From the NCBI GenBank assembly GCA_019635695.1, contig JAHBYZ010000014.1, forward strand, positions 1 through 64,000: a stretch of DNA of 64,000 nucleotides, in the 5' to 3' direction. This stretch comes from Rhizobiaceae bacterium. GTDB taxonomy: Bacteria > Pseudomonadota > Alphaproteobacteria > Rhizobiales > Rhizobiaceae. Of the stretch, positions 43,153 through 52,122 are shown piece after piece; the first letter of the stretch is position 1; each line of letters begins with the position of its first letter. The position numbers and the translations under genes are program-made. Under the pieces are notes generated by a model. The model was given only the letters and a program-made list of their open reading frames with translations, was not told where the DNA came from and made no database searches.

Positions 43153-43856
43153 TGCCGATCAGGGGCATTTTGTTCGACAAGGACGGCACGCTGGTCGATT
43201 TCGAGGCGACCTGGGCGACGCTGGCGCGAAGCATGGCGCTGAAGGCGGCGGATGGCGACGCGGCGCGCGCCGATTTCCTGCTGGATCAGAGCGGCCTCGA
43301 CCTCGCCACCAACCGCTTCAGGGCCGACTCGATCTTCGCGGCCGGAACCAATGCCGACGTCGTGGAGCTGTGGCACCCGCACCTCGAGGGCGAGGCTCTG
43401 GCCACCACCATCGCCCGCTTCGACGCCTGGACGGCGGTGGAAGCCTCGAAAAGTGCCGTAGCCCTGCCCGGTGCGGGCGCGGCGCTGATGCGGTTGCGCG
43501 AAGCGGGGCTGGTGCTCGGCGTGGCCACGAACGATTCGACCGAGGCCGGCCGCCTCACCGTCGAGGCGCTGGGCTGGGCGCCGCGCTTCAGGGCCGTCTA
43601 TGGCTACGATTCCGTGCCGCGGCCGAAGCCGGCACCGGATGTCGTGTTCGCCTTTGCGAAGCTCACTGGCCTGTCGCCGGCCGAGATCGCCTTCGTCGGC
43701 GACAACCGCCACGACCTCGAGACCGGCCGCGCCGCCCATGCCGGGCTCGTCGTCGGTGTGCTGTCTGGCACCGGCACGCGCGCCGCACTCGCGCCGCTCG
43801 CCGATGTTATCCTCGCCTCGGTCGCGGACCTGCCGGAGTGGCTCGAAGACTGCTGA
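43152..43856 (+). CDS. HAD-superfamily phosphatase
   Basis: A small HAD hydrolase, 234 residues, subclass with a helical cap (phosphoglycolate-phosphatase-like). Motif I is LFDKDGTLVDFEATW, where Asp is followed by Lys rather than the common Met or Leu. Motif II Thr or Ser lies in GVATNDST, motif III is the Lys in RPKPAPD, and motif IV is FVGDNRHDLETG. The substrate is unknown. Sitting between pgi and dihydroxyacetone kinase suggests a triose, glycerol or hexose phosphate, but this is inference. ATG 43152 overlaps the pgi stop and is the only start ahead of motif I. Confidence 0.92.
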   Translation: MPIRGILFDKDGTLVDFEATWATLARSMALKAADGDAARADFLLDQSGLDLATNRFRADSIFAAGTNADVVELWHPHLEGEALATTIARFDAWTAVEASKSAVALPGAGAALMRLREAGLVLGVATNDSTEAGRLTVEALGWAPRFRAVYGYDSVPRPKPAPDVVFAFAKLTGLSPAEIAFVGDNRHDLETGRAAHAGLVVGVLSGTGTRAALAPLADVILASVADLPEWLEDC

Positions 43857-43879
43857 TCAAGCTCTCGGGAGGGGCGGCG

Positions 43880-45499
43880 ATGAACCAGTTCATCAACGGC
43901 AGGGACAGCGTCGTCACCGAAGCGATCGACGGTCTTCTGCGCGGCGCCGGCGGAAGGCTGGCGCGGCTCGACGGCTATCCGCACATCAAGGTTGTGGTTC
44001 GAGCCGACTGGGACCGCTCCAAGGTGGCGCTGGTGTCCGGCGGCGGCTCCGGCCACGAGCCGGCCCATGCCGGCTTCGTCGGGCAGGGCATGCTGACGGC
44101 TGCGGTATGCGGCGAGGTTTTCGCATCGCCTTCGGTCGACGCGGTGCTGGCGGGCATCCTTGCCGTCACCGGCCCGGCCGGCTGCCTGCTGATCGTCAAG
44201 AATTACACCGGCGACCGGCTGAATTTCGGCCTCGCTGCCGAGCGCGCGCGGGCCGCCGGGCTGAAAGTGGAGATGGTGATCGTCGACGACGACGTGGCGC
44301 TGCCCGATTTGCCGCAGGCGCGCGGCGTGGCGGGCACGCTGTTCGTGCACAAGATCGCTGGCGCGCTGGCCGAGGCAGGCGCCGATCTTGAGACGGTGGC
44401 CGCGGCCGCAAGGCGCGTCATTGATGGCGTCGTGTCGCTCGGCATGTCGCTCGGCACCTGCACCATCCCCGGCTCGGCGAAGGAGGAGCGGGTGAAGCCC
44501 GGCCACGCCGAGCTCGGGCTCGGCATCCACGGCGAGGCGGGCGTCGAGCAGGTCGCCTATGCCGGCGCGCGGCAGGCGATGGTGCAGGTGGTCGAGCGGC
44601 TGCAGCCGCATCTGAAGGCCGGTCCGCATGTCGCACTGCTCAACAATCTCGGCGGCTGCACCCAGCTTGAGATGTCCGTGCTGGCGGAAGCGCTGGCCCG
44701 GTCTCCAATCGCGGGGCGGATCAGCCATATCGTCGGTCCGGCGCCGATGATGACCTCGCTCGACATGCAGGGTTTTTCGCTGTCGCTGCTGCCGCTTGAC
44801 GAGGATGCGGAGCAGGCGCTGCTCGCACCCGCCGGGCTGCGGGCATGGCCGGGAGTGGTGCCGCTCGGCGCGCCATCTGTGCTGCCCCTGCCGGAAGGGC
44901 TGAAACCGGTCCGGCCGGCTGCGTCGGCGCACCCGGCCCGGCGCGCCCTGATCGCGCGCTGCTGCGACATCCTGATCGCCGCCGAGGCAGACCTGAACGC
45001 GCTCGACGCCCGCGCCGGCGACGGCGACACCGGCAGCACGCTCGCGACGGCCGCGCGTGCGCTGGCCAAGGCGCTCGACCGCCTGCCGCTTGCCGAAATG
45101 CCGCAGCTCTACCGCGCCATCGGCACCGAGCTCGGCCAGACCATGGGCGGTTCGTCCGGTGTGCTGCTGGCGATCTTCTTCACCGCTGCGGGCGACGCCT
45201 CCGCTGGCGGCAGCGACTGGATCGAGGCGCTGCGGGCCGGTCTTGCGCGTATGAAGCAGGTGGGCGGCGCCGGGGTCGGCGACCGCACCATGATCGACGC
45301 GCTGGAGCCGGCGCTGGATGCTTTGCCCGCCGGCCTTGCCGCGGCCGCTCGCGCGGCCCGCGCCGGGGCCGACGCCACGGCCGGCATGAGACGCGCGAAG
45401 GCGGGTCGGGCTAGCTACCTCAGCCCGGACCGGCTGGCCGGCTTCAACGATCCCGGCGCGGAAGCCGTGGCCCGCATGTTCGGGCAACTGGCTGGATGA
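43880..45499 (+). CDS. Dihydroxyacetone kinase, fused DhaK-DhaL (ATP-dependent type)
   Basis: It phosphorylates dihydroxyacetone or a related small ketose with ATP. The product is 539 residues. The DhaK domain (about 1-325) has SGGGSGHEPAHAGFVGQGML and the His that binds the substrate covalently in LGIHGEAGVEQ. The DhaL domain (about 345-530) has the Mg-ADP aspartates in DARAGDGDTGSTL and the lid GQTMGGSSGVLLAIFF. The fused form indicates the ATP-dependent rather than the PTS-dependent enzyme. GGGAGGGG 5-12 bases before ATG 43880 is a strong ribosome site. It overlaps the DUF1801 gene by four bases. Confidence 0.94.
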   Translation: MNQFINGRDSVVTEAIDGLLRGAGGRLARLDGYPHIKVVVRADWDRSKVALVSGGGSGHEPAHAGFVGQGMLTAAVCGEVFASPSVDAVLAGILAVTGPAGCLLIVKNYTGDRLNFGLAAERARAAGLKVEMVIVDDDVALPDLPQARGVAGTLFVHKIAGALAEAGADLETVAAAARRVIDGVVSLGMSLGTCTIPGSAKEERVKPGHAELGLGIHGEAGVEQVAYAGARQAMVQVVERLQPHLKAGPHVALLNNLGGCTQLEMSVLAEALARSPIAGRISHIVGPAPMMTSLDMQGFSLSLLPLDEDAEQALLAPAGLRAWPGVVPLGAPSVLPLPEGLKPVRPAASAHPARRALIARCCDILIAAEADLNALDARAGDGDTGSTLATAARALAKALDRLPLAEMPQLYRAIGTELGQTMGGSSGVLLAIFFTAAGDASAGGSDWIEALRAGLARMKQVGGAGVGDRTMIDALEPALDALPAGLAAAARAARAGADATAGMRRAKAGRASYLSPDRLAGFNDPGAEAVARMFGQLAG

Positions 45500-45906
45500 C
45501 CGCGGACGGGCATCGGCTGATGCGATTTCCCTCGGCGGTCGAAAGAGACCCCGCGGTCGAACGCTGGATGAACGGGCATCTCGGCGACCTCGGCGTGATG
45601 GCGCAATACTGGTTTGAGGTCATGCGCGGCTGCGGCAACGATGTCCGCGAGGTGCTGAACGACGGTCACCCCGTGGCCTGCGTGGGCGACGCCGCCTTCG
45701 CCTATGTCGACGTCTTCACGGCCCATATGAATGTCGGCTTCTTCCACGGTGCCGCGCTCGCCGACCCGCATGGCCTGCTCGAAGGCGTCGGCAGGGTCAT
45801 GCGGCATGTGAAGCTGAGGCCGGGCGTTCCCGTCGATGCTGTGGCGCTGGAGCGGCTGATCGCTGCTGCCTATGCGGACGTGAAGAAGCGGATCATCTCG
45901 GAATAA
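45496..45906 (+). CDS. DUF1801 (YdhG-like) protein
   Basis: A 136-residue protein of the DUF1801 fold, function unknown. The family block AYVDVFTAHMNVGFFHGAAL and RHVKLRPGVPVD is clear. ATG 45496 overlaps the kinase stop (ATGA), so it is the last gene of the pgi-HAD-dhaKL operon. Some DUF1801 proteins resemble iron-chaperone-like folds, but no role can be assigned here. Confidence 0.88.
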   Translation: MTADGHRLMRFPSAVERDPAVERWMNGHLGDLGVMAQYWFEVMRGCGNDVREVLNDGHPVACVGDAAFAYVDVFTAHMNVGFFHGAALADPHGLLEGVGRVMRHVKLRPGVPVDAVALERLIAAAYADVKKRIISE

Positions 45907-45984
45907 CGCTGTTTTCCGCAACGACATGCGTTGCCGTACGGGTAACCATGTAGCTATTTGTATTGTTCCGTGACCTCGCATATG

Positions 45985-46022
45985 GTGCCGGCCCAATCGT
46001 GGGCGGAACCAACCGCCGGCAC
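45985..46022 (+). promoter_or_regulatory. Inverted repeat in the leader of the peptide-binding protein gene
   Basis: GTGCCGGC (45985-45992) and GCCGGCAC (46015-46022) are exact reverse complements 22 bases apart. A smaller GCCCA/TGGGC hairpin nests between them. It lies in the 147-base leader before ATG 46054 and may be an operator or a 5' UTR stabilising fold. Confidence 0.45.
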
Positions 46023-46053
46023 GGGAACGTCAAACCGAACAACGGGAAAACAA

Positions 46054-47634
46054 ATGAAGAAGCTTTTGCTCGCTACGAGCGCTTTCGCGCTCGTCGCTGC
46101 CGCCTCGGCTGCGTCCGCTGAGACCCTTCGTTGGGCTCGCGCCTCCGATGCGCTGACGCTCGATCCGCATTCGCAGAATCAGGGTGTCACCCACACCTTC
46201 GCCCACCACATCTACGAGACGCTGGTCGACCGCGACGTCGAGGGCAACCTGATTCCGCGTCTGGCGACCGAATGGTCGGTCAAGGCAGACGACCCGACCG
46301 TCTGGGTGTTCAAGCTGCGCCAGGGCGTCAAGTTCCACGATGGCGCTGACTTCACCGCCGAGGACGTCGTCTTCTCGCTCGACCGCGCCCGCTCGGAGAA
46401 GTCCAACCTGAAGCAGCTGCACGCCGCCGTGCAGGGTGCGACGGCCGTTGACGACCACACCGTCGAGGTGAAGCTGGCCGGCCCGTCGCCGCTCTACCCG
46501 AACAACCTCACCAACACCTTCATCATGGACAAGGGTTGGACCGAGAAGAACAATGCCGTCACCGTCCAGCAGGCCGGCTCGACCGACGACAACTACTCGG
46601 TGCGCAACACCAACGGTACCGGACACTACGTCCTCGAGTCCCGCGACCCCGACGTCCGTTCGGTGCTGAAGGTCTTTGAGGGCCACTGGGACGCAAAGAA
46701 GCCGCAGATCACCGAGATCATCTACCTGCCGATCGCCGATGCCGCGACCCGCGTCGCTGCGCTGCTTTCGGGTGAGGTCGATCTCGTTCAGGACGTGCCG
46801 GTGCAGGACGTCGAGCGCCTGGCGGGCACCGACACGCTCACCGTCACGACCGGCCCCGAGAACCGCGTCATCTACTTCGGCTATAAGATGACCGACGCCC
46901 CACTTAAGAGCTCAAACGTGACCGACAAGAACCCGGTCGCGAACCCGAAGGTGCGCGAGGCCATGCACCTCGCCATCGATCGCAACGCGATCAAGCAGGT
47001 CGTGATGCGCGGCCAGTCGATCCCGACCGGCGTCGCCACGCCGCCCTTCGTCAACGGCTGGACGCCCGAACTGGACGCCTATCCGGAGAAGGCCGACGTC
47101 GCCAAGGCCAAGGCGTTGCTGGCCGAGGCCGGCTATCCAGACGGCTTCACCATCACGCTGGACACGCCGAACAACCGCTACGTCAATGACGAGGCGATCA
47201 GCCAGGCTGTGGTCGGCATGCTCGGCCAGATCGGCATCAAGGTGACGCTGGCCTCGCGCCCGATCACCCAGCACTCGCCGCTCATCCAGAACGCCGAGAC
47301 CGACTTCTACCTGCTCGGCTGGGGCGTTCCGACCTTCGATTCGGCCTACATCTTCAACGATCTGATCCACACCAAGTCGGGCCACTACGGCGCCTACAAC
47401 CCGGGCGGATATACCAACCCCGAGTTGGACAAGCAGATCGAGTCGCTGGCGACCGAGGTCGACGTCGAGAAGCGCAACGCCACCATCGCGGCGATCTGGG
47501 CGAAGGTGCAGGAGGACCGCGTCCTGCTGCCGATCCACAACCAGGTTCTCGCCTATGCGATGAAGAAGGGCATCAACCTGGCGGTTCACCCCGAGAACCA
47601 GCCGCGTATCTACGAAGTCACCGTCGGCCAGTAA
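46054..47634 (+). CDS. Periplasmic peptide-binding protein, SBP family 5 (DppA/OppA-like)
   Basis: The receptor for a peptide or nickel/opine-type ABC importer, 526 residues. The Sec signal MKKLLLATSAFALVAAASAA ends with an A-S-A cleavage site near residue 23, giving mature ETLRWARASDALTLDPHSQN. The SBP_bac_5 core is typical (FKLRQGVKFHDGADFTAEDV; REAMHLAIDRNAIKQVV). The start ATG 46054 follows GGGAAA. The permease and ATPase genes follow after a hairpin at 47653-47681, which probably sets the receptor in excess. The true ligand could be a dipeptide, glutathione or a sugar conjugate. Confidence 0.93.
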   Translation: MKKLLLATSAFALVAAASAASAETLRWARASDALTLDPHSQNQGVTHTFAHHIYETLVDRDVEGNLIPRLATEWSVKADDPTVWVFKLRQGVKFHDGADFTAEDVVFSLDRARSEKSNLKQLHAAVQGATAVDDHTVEVKLAGPSPLYPNNLTNTFIMDKGWTEKNNAVTVQQAGSTDDNYSVRNTNGTGHYVLESRDPDVRSVLKVFEGHWDAKKPQITEIIYLPIADAATRVAALLSGEVDLVQDVPVQDVERLAGTDTLTVTTGPENRVIYFGYKMTDAPLKSSNVTDKNPVANPKVREAMHLAIDRNAIKQVVMRGQSIPTGVATPPFVNGWTPELDAYPEKADVAKAKALLAEAGYPDGFTITLDTPNNRYVNDEAISQAVVGMLGQIGIKVTLASRPITQHSPLIQNAETDFYLLGWGVPTFDSAYIFNDLIHTKSGHYGAYNPGGYTNPELDKQIESLATEVDVEKRNATIAAIWAKVQEDRVLLPIHNQVLAYAMKKGINLAVHPENQPRIYEVTVGQ

Positions 47635-47652
47635 TCTTCGCCGAAACCAGCG

Positions 47653-47681
47653 GCCCGTCGCGCAAACCTTGCGCGGCGGGC
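47653..47681 (+). terminator. Intra-operon hairpin between binding protein and permeases
   Basis: GCCCGTCGCGCAA and TTGCGCGGCGGGC form a 13-base-pair stem (one G-U) with loop ACC, 18 bases after the receptor stop. The tail CTGCATTCTAT is not a clean U-tract, so partial termination or 3' protection of the receptor message is likely. Confidence 0.6.
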
Positions 47682-47832
47682 TGCATTCTATAGCCTTGGC
47701 TTCAGGCATCTATCAGTGCATGGGCCGCTGCGTCACCCGTGGCGCGGCGGTTCCGGCTGCATGTGAAGGGTGCCGGCGAACCGCCGCAAGAGCGGGCGCG
47801 CGGCCGTGGCTGCCATACCGGGGACCAACACC

Positions 47833-48813
47833 ATGCTGGCCTTCATTCTGAGACGACTGCTGCAATCCGTCGTGGTGATGCTCGTCGTCTGCCTGATTTC
47901 GTTCTCCCTGTTCCACTATGTCGGCGACCCCGTCGCCTCGCTGCTGGGGCAGGATTCGCGCCTGCAGGACTTCGAGGAACTGCGTGAGCGGCTCGGCCTG
48001 AACGACCCGTTCTACATGCAGTTCGCCAATTACATCGGCAATGCCCTGCGCGGCGAACTGGGCATCTCCTACCGGCTGCAAACGCCGGTGAGCGAGCTTA
48101 TCGCCAGCCGCCTGCCCGCCACCATCGAGCTTGCGATGGCGTCCGCGTTGATCGCGCTGGTCTTCGGCGTCACGCTGGGCGTCATGTCGGCGCTGAAACC
48201 GCGCAGCTTCACGACCGGCGTGGTGATGACGCTGTCGCTGGTCGGCGTTTCGCTGCCGACCTTCCTGATCGGCATCGGCCTGATCTACGTCTTCGCGGTC
48301 GAGCTACAATGGCTGCCGTCCTTCGGCCGCGGTCAGGTGGTGGACCTCGGCTGGTGGAAAACCGGGCTGCTCACCGAATCCGGGCTGCGCTCGCTGATCC
48401 TGCCGGCGATCACGCTATCGCTGTTCCAGCTGACGCTCATCATGCGCCTCGTGCGCGCCGAGATGCTGGAGGTGCTGCGGCAGGACTACATCAAGTTTGC
48501 CCGCGCCCGCGGCCTTTCCAATCGCGCCATCAATTTCGGCCACGCGCTCAAGAACACGCTGGTGCCCGTCATCACCATCACCGGCCTGCAACTCGGCTCC
48601 GTCATCGCCTTCGCCATCATCACCGAGACCGTGTTCCAATGGCCGGGCGTCGGCTCGCTGTTCGTAAACTCGGTCCAGGTCGTCGACGTGCCGGTCATGG
48701 CCGCCTACCTGATGTTCGTGGCGCTGGTCTTCGTCGTCATCAACCTGATCGTCGACATTCTCTATTACGTGGTCGATCCCAGGCTTCGGATCGCCGGGAG
48801 GGCTGCCCGATGA
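47833..48813 (+). CDS. Peptide ABC transporter permease, DppB type
   Basis: An inner-membrane permease, 326 residues, six helices. It opens MLAFILRRLLQSVVVMLVVC, the canonical DppB first helix, has a periplasmic loop with RLGLNDPFYMQFANYIGNAL, and the EAA loop FARARGLSNRAINFGHALKN that contacts the ATPase. ATG 47833 is chosen for the canonical N-terminus and GGGGA 9 bases upstream; the frame is open for 21 more codons. It overlaps the DppC-type gene by four bases. Confidence 0.94.
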   Translation: MLAFILRRLLQSVVVMLVVCLISFSLFHYVGDPVASLLGQDSRLQDFEELRERLGLNDPFYMQFANYIGNALRGELGISYRLQTPVSELIASRLPATIELAMASALIALVFGVTLGVMSALKPRSFTTGVVMTLSLVGVSLPTFLIGIGLIYVFAVELQWLPSFGRGQVVDLGWWKTGLLTESGLRSLILPAITLSLFQLTLIMRLVRAEMLEVLRQDYIKFARARGLSNRAINFGHALKNTLVPVITITGLQLGSVIAFAIITETVFQWPGVGSLFVNSVQVVDVPVMAAYLMFVALVFVVINLIVDILYYVVDPRLRIAGRAAR

Positions 48814-49763
48814 GCGCCGACACGACCCGTCCCGCCGCTCCCGTGGCGGCCAAGGGAGCGCTCGCGCGCTTCCTCGACAGCGACATCTGGTTCTCGTTCA
48901 AGCGCTCGCCCGTGACGATCGTCGCCGCCACTGTGGCGGCGGTGCTGATCCTCTCTGCGTTGCTGGCGCCGCTGATCTCGCCATACGACCCGTTCAATCC
49001 GGCCACACTCAATTTGATGGACGGCTTCACCAAACCGTTTTCGGAATCGATGTTCGGAAACTATTTCGTCTTCGGCTCGGACAATCAGGGCCGGGACGTG
49101 CTGTCGACTATTCTGTACGGCAGCCGCATCTCGATCTTTGTTGGGCTGATGGCCACGCTGTTTGCAATGGTCATCGGCATCTCGCTGGGTCTGTCTGCCG
49201 GCTATGTCGGCGGCGTCTACGACAGCGTGGTGATGCGCATCGCCGACATTCAGCTGTCCTTCCCGGCGATCCTGATCGCCCTGCTCATCTTCGGTGTGGC
49301 GCGCGGCATCATCCCGCCCAGCCAGCACGAGAGCATGGCGGTATGGGTGCTCATCATCGCCATCGGGCTGGCCAACTGGGCGCAGTTCGCCCGCACGGTG
49401 CGCGGCGCCACCATGGTAGAGCGGCAGAAGGACTATGTGGCGGCCGCGCGCATAATGGGCGTCAACCCGCTGCGCATCCTGCTCGGGCATGTTCTACCGA
49501 ACGTGATGGGCCCCGTGCTTGTCATCGCCACGATCAACCTGGCGCTCGCCATCATCGAGGAGGCGACGCTGTCCTACCTCGGCGTCGGCGTGCCGCCGAC
49601 CCAGCCGTCGCTCGGTACCCTGATACGCATCGGGCAACAGTTCCTGTTCTCCGGCGAGTGGTGGATACTGTTCTTCCCGGCCGTCACGCTGGTGCTGCTG
49701 GCGCTGTCGGTGAACCTGCTGGGCGACTGGCTGCGCGACGCGCTGAACCCGAGGCTGCGCTAA
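48810..49763 (+). CDS. Peptide ABC transporter permease, DppC type
   Basis: The second permease, 317 residues. It has a cytoplasmic N-terminal tail, a first helix (about 38-60), the conserved GSDNQGRDVLSTILYGSRIS segment, and five more helices with the EAA loop AARIMGVNPLRILLGHVLPN. The C-terminus GDWLRDALNPRLR is typical. It is coupled on both sides: ATGA overlap with the DppB-type gene and TAATG overlap with the ATPase gene. The start is decided by GGGAGGGCTGCCC before ATG 48810. Confidence 0.94.
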   Translation: MSADTTRPAAPVAAKGALARFLDSDIWFSFKRSPVTIVAATVAAVLILSALLAPLISPYDPFNPATLNLMDGFTKPFSESMFGNYFVFGSDNQGRDVLSTILYGSRISIFVGLMATLFAMVIGISLGLSAGYVGGVYDSVVMRIADIQLSFPAILIALLIFGVARGIIPPSQHESMAVWVLIIAIGLANWAQFARTVRGATMVERQKDYVAAARIMGVNPLRILLGHVLPNVMGPVLVIATINLALAIIEEATLSYLGVGVPPTQPSLGTLIRIGQQFLFSGEWWILFFPAVTLVLLALSVNLLGDWLRDALNPRLR

Positions 49764-51433
49764 TGGTCGAGACGCTCGTGAAGCCCGCTGCCGAGGCAGC
49801 GGCGACGAAACGGCCGGTGGTCTCGGTCCGCAACCTCACGGTCGACTTCCCGCTGCGGCGCGGCAATTTCCGTGCAGTCGAGGATGTGTCGTTCGACATC
49901 ATGCCGGGCGAGGTGCTCGGCGTGGTGGGCGAGTCCGGCGCGGGCAAGTCGATGACCGGCTCGGCGATTATCGGCCTGATCGAGCCGCCCGGGCGCATCA
50001 CCGGGGGCGAGGTCCTGCTCGACGGCAGGCGCATCGACAATCTTCCGCCCGAGGAGATGCAGAAGCTGCGGGGCAAGCGCATCGGCATGGTCTTCCAGGA
50101 CCCGCTGACCAGCCTGAACCCGCTCTACCGCATCGGCGACCAGATCGTGGAGACGATCCGCCGCCACCTGCCGGTGAGCGAGGCCGAGGCGCGCGAACGT
50201 GCGATCGGCCTGCTGCGCGAGGCGGGCATCCCGTCGCCGGAAGACCGCATCGATTCCTATCCGCACCAGTTCTCCGGCGGCATGCGCCAGCGCGTCGTCA
50301 TCGCGTTGGCGCTGGCGGCGGAACCGGAGCTCATCATCGCCGACGAGCCGACTTCGGCGCTCGACGTGTCGGTCCAGGCGCAGATCATCAAGGTGCTGAA
50401 GCGGCTGTGCGAAAGCCGCGGCGCCGCCGTCATGCTGATCACCCACGACATGGGCGTGATCGCCGAGACGGCCGACCGCATGATCGTGATGAACAAGGGC
50501 CGCATCGTCGAGACGGGCAAGGTCGGCGACATCATCAAGCGGCCGAAGCAGGACTACACGATCCGTCTGATCAAGGCGATCCCTTCGATCACCGACCCCA
50601 TCCGCGTGCATGCCGCGCCGGCCGAGCAGAAGGCGCTGGTTGAGGTGAAGCACCTCGTGCGCGACTTTGACCTCTCCGGCTCGCTTCTCGACCGCCTGTT
50701 CCGCCGCGGCGGCGGCAAGATCGTGCACGCGGTCGATGACGTGTCATTCTCGATCCGCAAGGGGTCCACTTATGGCCTCGTCGGCGAGTCCGGATCGGGC
50801 AAGTCGACTTGTGCGCGCATGATGGTCGGGCTCATCCCGCCGACCTCCGGCGAGGTGTTGCTCGACGGCAAGGACATCTGGCAGGCGGGTGCCGCCGAGC
50901 GCCGGCGCAAGGTGCAGATGATCTTCCAGGACCCCTATGCCAGCCTCAACCCGCGCTGGCGCGTCGGCGACATCATCGCCGAGCCGATCAAGGCGCTGGG
51001 GCTGGCGTCGGGGCGCTCGGAAATCGAGGGTCGCGTGGCGGACCTTCTGGAGCGCGTGCGCCTCGATGCGGCGGCGATGCGAAAATTCCCGCACGAATTC
51101 TCCGGCGGCCAGCGCCAACGCATCGCCATCGCCCGCGCGCTGTCGAGCCAGCCCGAGTTCATCGTGTGCGACGAGCCGACCTCTGCGCTCGACGTGTCAG
51201 TGCAGGCGCAGGTGCTGGATCTGATGAAGCGGCTGCAGGACGAGTTCGGCTTGACCTATCTGCTCATCAGCCACAACCTCGCGGTGGTGCGCACGATGGC
51301 GGACGATGTCGGGGTGCTGAACAAGGGAAGGCTGGTAGAGCAGGGGCCGGTCGACCAGGTGTTCGACGCGCCAAAGGACGAGTATACGCGTATGCTGCTT
51401 TCGTCCGTGCCCGACATTTCCAAGGTCGACTGA
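49763..51433 (+). CDS. Peptide ABC transporter ATPase, fused DppD-DppF type
   Basis: Both ATPases of the importer on one chain, 556 residues. Domain 1 (about 18-265) has GESGAGKSM, signature FSGGMRQRVVIALALA and [12 protein letters not shown]. Domain 2 (about 290-545) has [33 protein letters not shown] and [14 protein letters not shown]-terminal oligopeptide-transporter tail follows each. ATG 49763 overlaps the DppC-type stop by one base. Together with the binding protein and two permeases this completes the importer. Confidence 0.94.
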   Translation: MVETLVKPAAEAAATKRPVVSVRNLTVDFPLRRGNFRAVEDVSFDIMPGEVLGVVGESGAGKSMTGSAIIGLIEPPGRITGGEVLLDGRRIDNLPPEEMQKLRGKRIGMVFQDPLTSLNPLYRIGDQIVETIRRHLPVSEAEARERAIGLLREAGIPSPEDRIDSYPHQFSGGMRQRVVIALALAAEPELIIADEPTSALDVSVQAQIIKVLKRLCESRGAAVMLITHDMGVIAETADRMIVMNKGRIVETGKVGDIIKRPKQDYTIRLIKAIPSITDPIRVHAAPAEQKALVEVKHLVRDFDLSGSLLDRLFRRGGGKIVHAVDDVSFSIRKGSTYGLVGESGSGKSTCARMMVGLIPPTSGEVLLDGKDIWQAGAAERRRKVQMIFQDPYASLNPRWRVGDIIAEPIKALGLASGRSEIEGRVADLLERVRLDAAAMRKFPHEFSGGQRQRIAIARALSSQPEFIVCDEPTSALDVSVQAQVLDLMKRLQDEFGLTYLLISHNLAVVRTMADDVGVLNKGRLVEQGPVDQVFDAPKDEYTRMLLSSVPDISKVD

Positions 51434-51468
51434 CAGCTTCCGGGAGACAGGCTGCGAGGGAGGTGAAG

Positions 51469-52041
51469 ATGGCATCATGGCAGGACGAGGTGCTGGACTT
51501 CTGGTTCGGCGAGTTGACGCACGAGGATCGGTTCGGCGGCGCTGCGGAGGTCGACCAGAAGATCCGCAACCGCTTCGAGCCGCTCTACAGGAAGCTCGCA
51601 GCCGCCATACCGCAGGAAGCGCTGAAGGACAGCCGCACGGCATTGGCAACGGCCATCGTCTACGACCAGTTCCCGCGCAACATGTACCGCCGCCGGGCGG
51701 AGGCGTTCGCGACCGACACGATGGCGACCCAGGTGGCCCGCAACGCGCTGGACAACGGTCTCGACGCCGGACTTGCGCCTGAGCAGAAGCCGTTCCTCTA
51801 CATGCCGTTCATGCATTCCGAGGTGCTGGCCGACCAGGAGCGCTGCGTCGACCTGTTCAAGTCGACCGGCAACGAGGAGGCGATCAAATACGCCGTCGAG
51901 CACCGCGATATCATCGCCCGGTTCGGCCGCTTTCCCCATCGAAACAAGGCGCTGGGGCGAAAGTCGATCGCCGACGAGGTGGAGTTCCTGAAAGGTCATT
52001 CCGGCTACGGCCAGAAGTCGGACGAACCGGAAGAGGCGTGA
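51469..52041 (+). CDS. DUF924 family protein
   Basis: A 190-residue cytoplasmic, mostly helical protein of the DUF924 (TPR-like) family, function unknown. The family opening WQDEVLDFWFGELTHEDRFG and VYDQFPRNMYRRRAEAFATD is diagnostic, as is EHRDIIARFGRFPHRNKALG. GAGGGAGG 6 bases before ATG 51469 sets the start. It lies 35 bases after the ABC operon on the same strand and could share its transcript, though I see no functional link. The frame stays open far upstream only as a shadow. Confidence 0.92.
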   Translation: MASWQDEVLDFWFGELTHEDRFGGAAEVDQKIRNRFEPLYRKLAAAIPQEALKDSRTALATAIVYDQFPRNMYRRRAEAFATDTMATQVARNALDNGLDAGLAPEQKPFLYMPFMHSEVLADQERCVDLFKSTGNEEAIKYAVEHRDIIARFGRFPHRNKALGRKSIADEVEFLKGHSGYGQKSDEPEEA

Positions 52042-52122
52042 GCGCTTGCGCCGGCGCATGGGCCGGGCCTAGATAAACCATGAGCAAGCGCCGGCGGAGG
52101 CGCGGTTCCAGGGGAGGACGAA

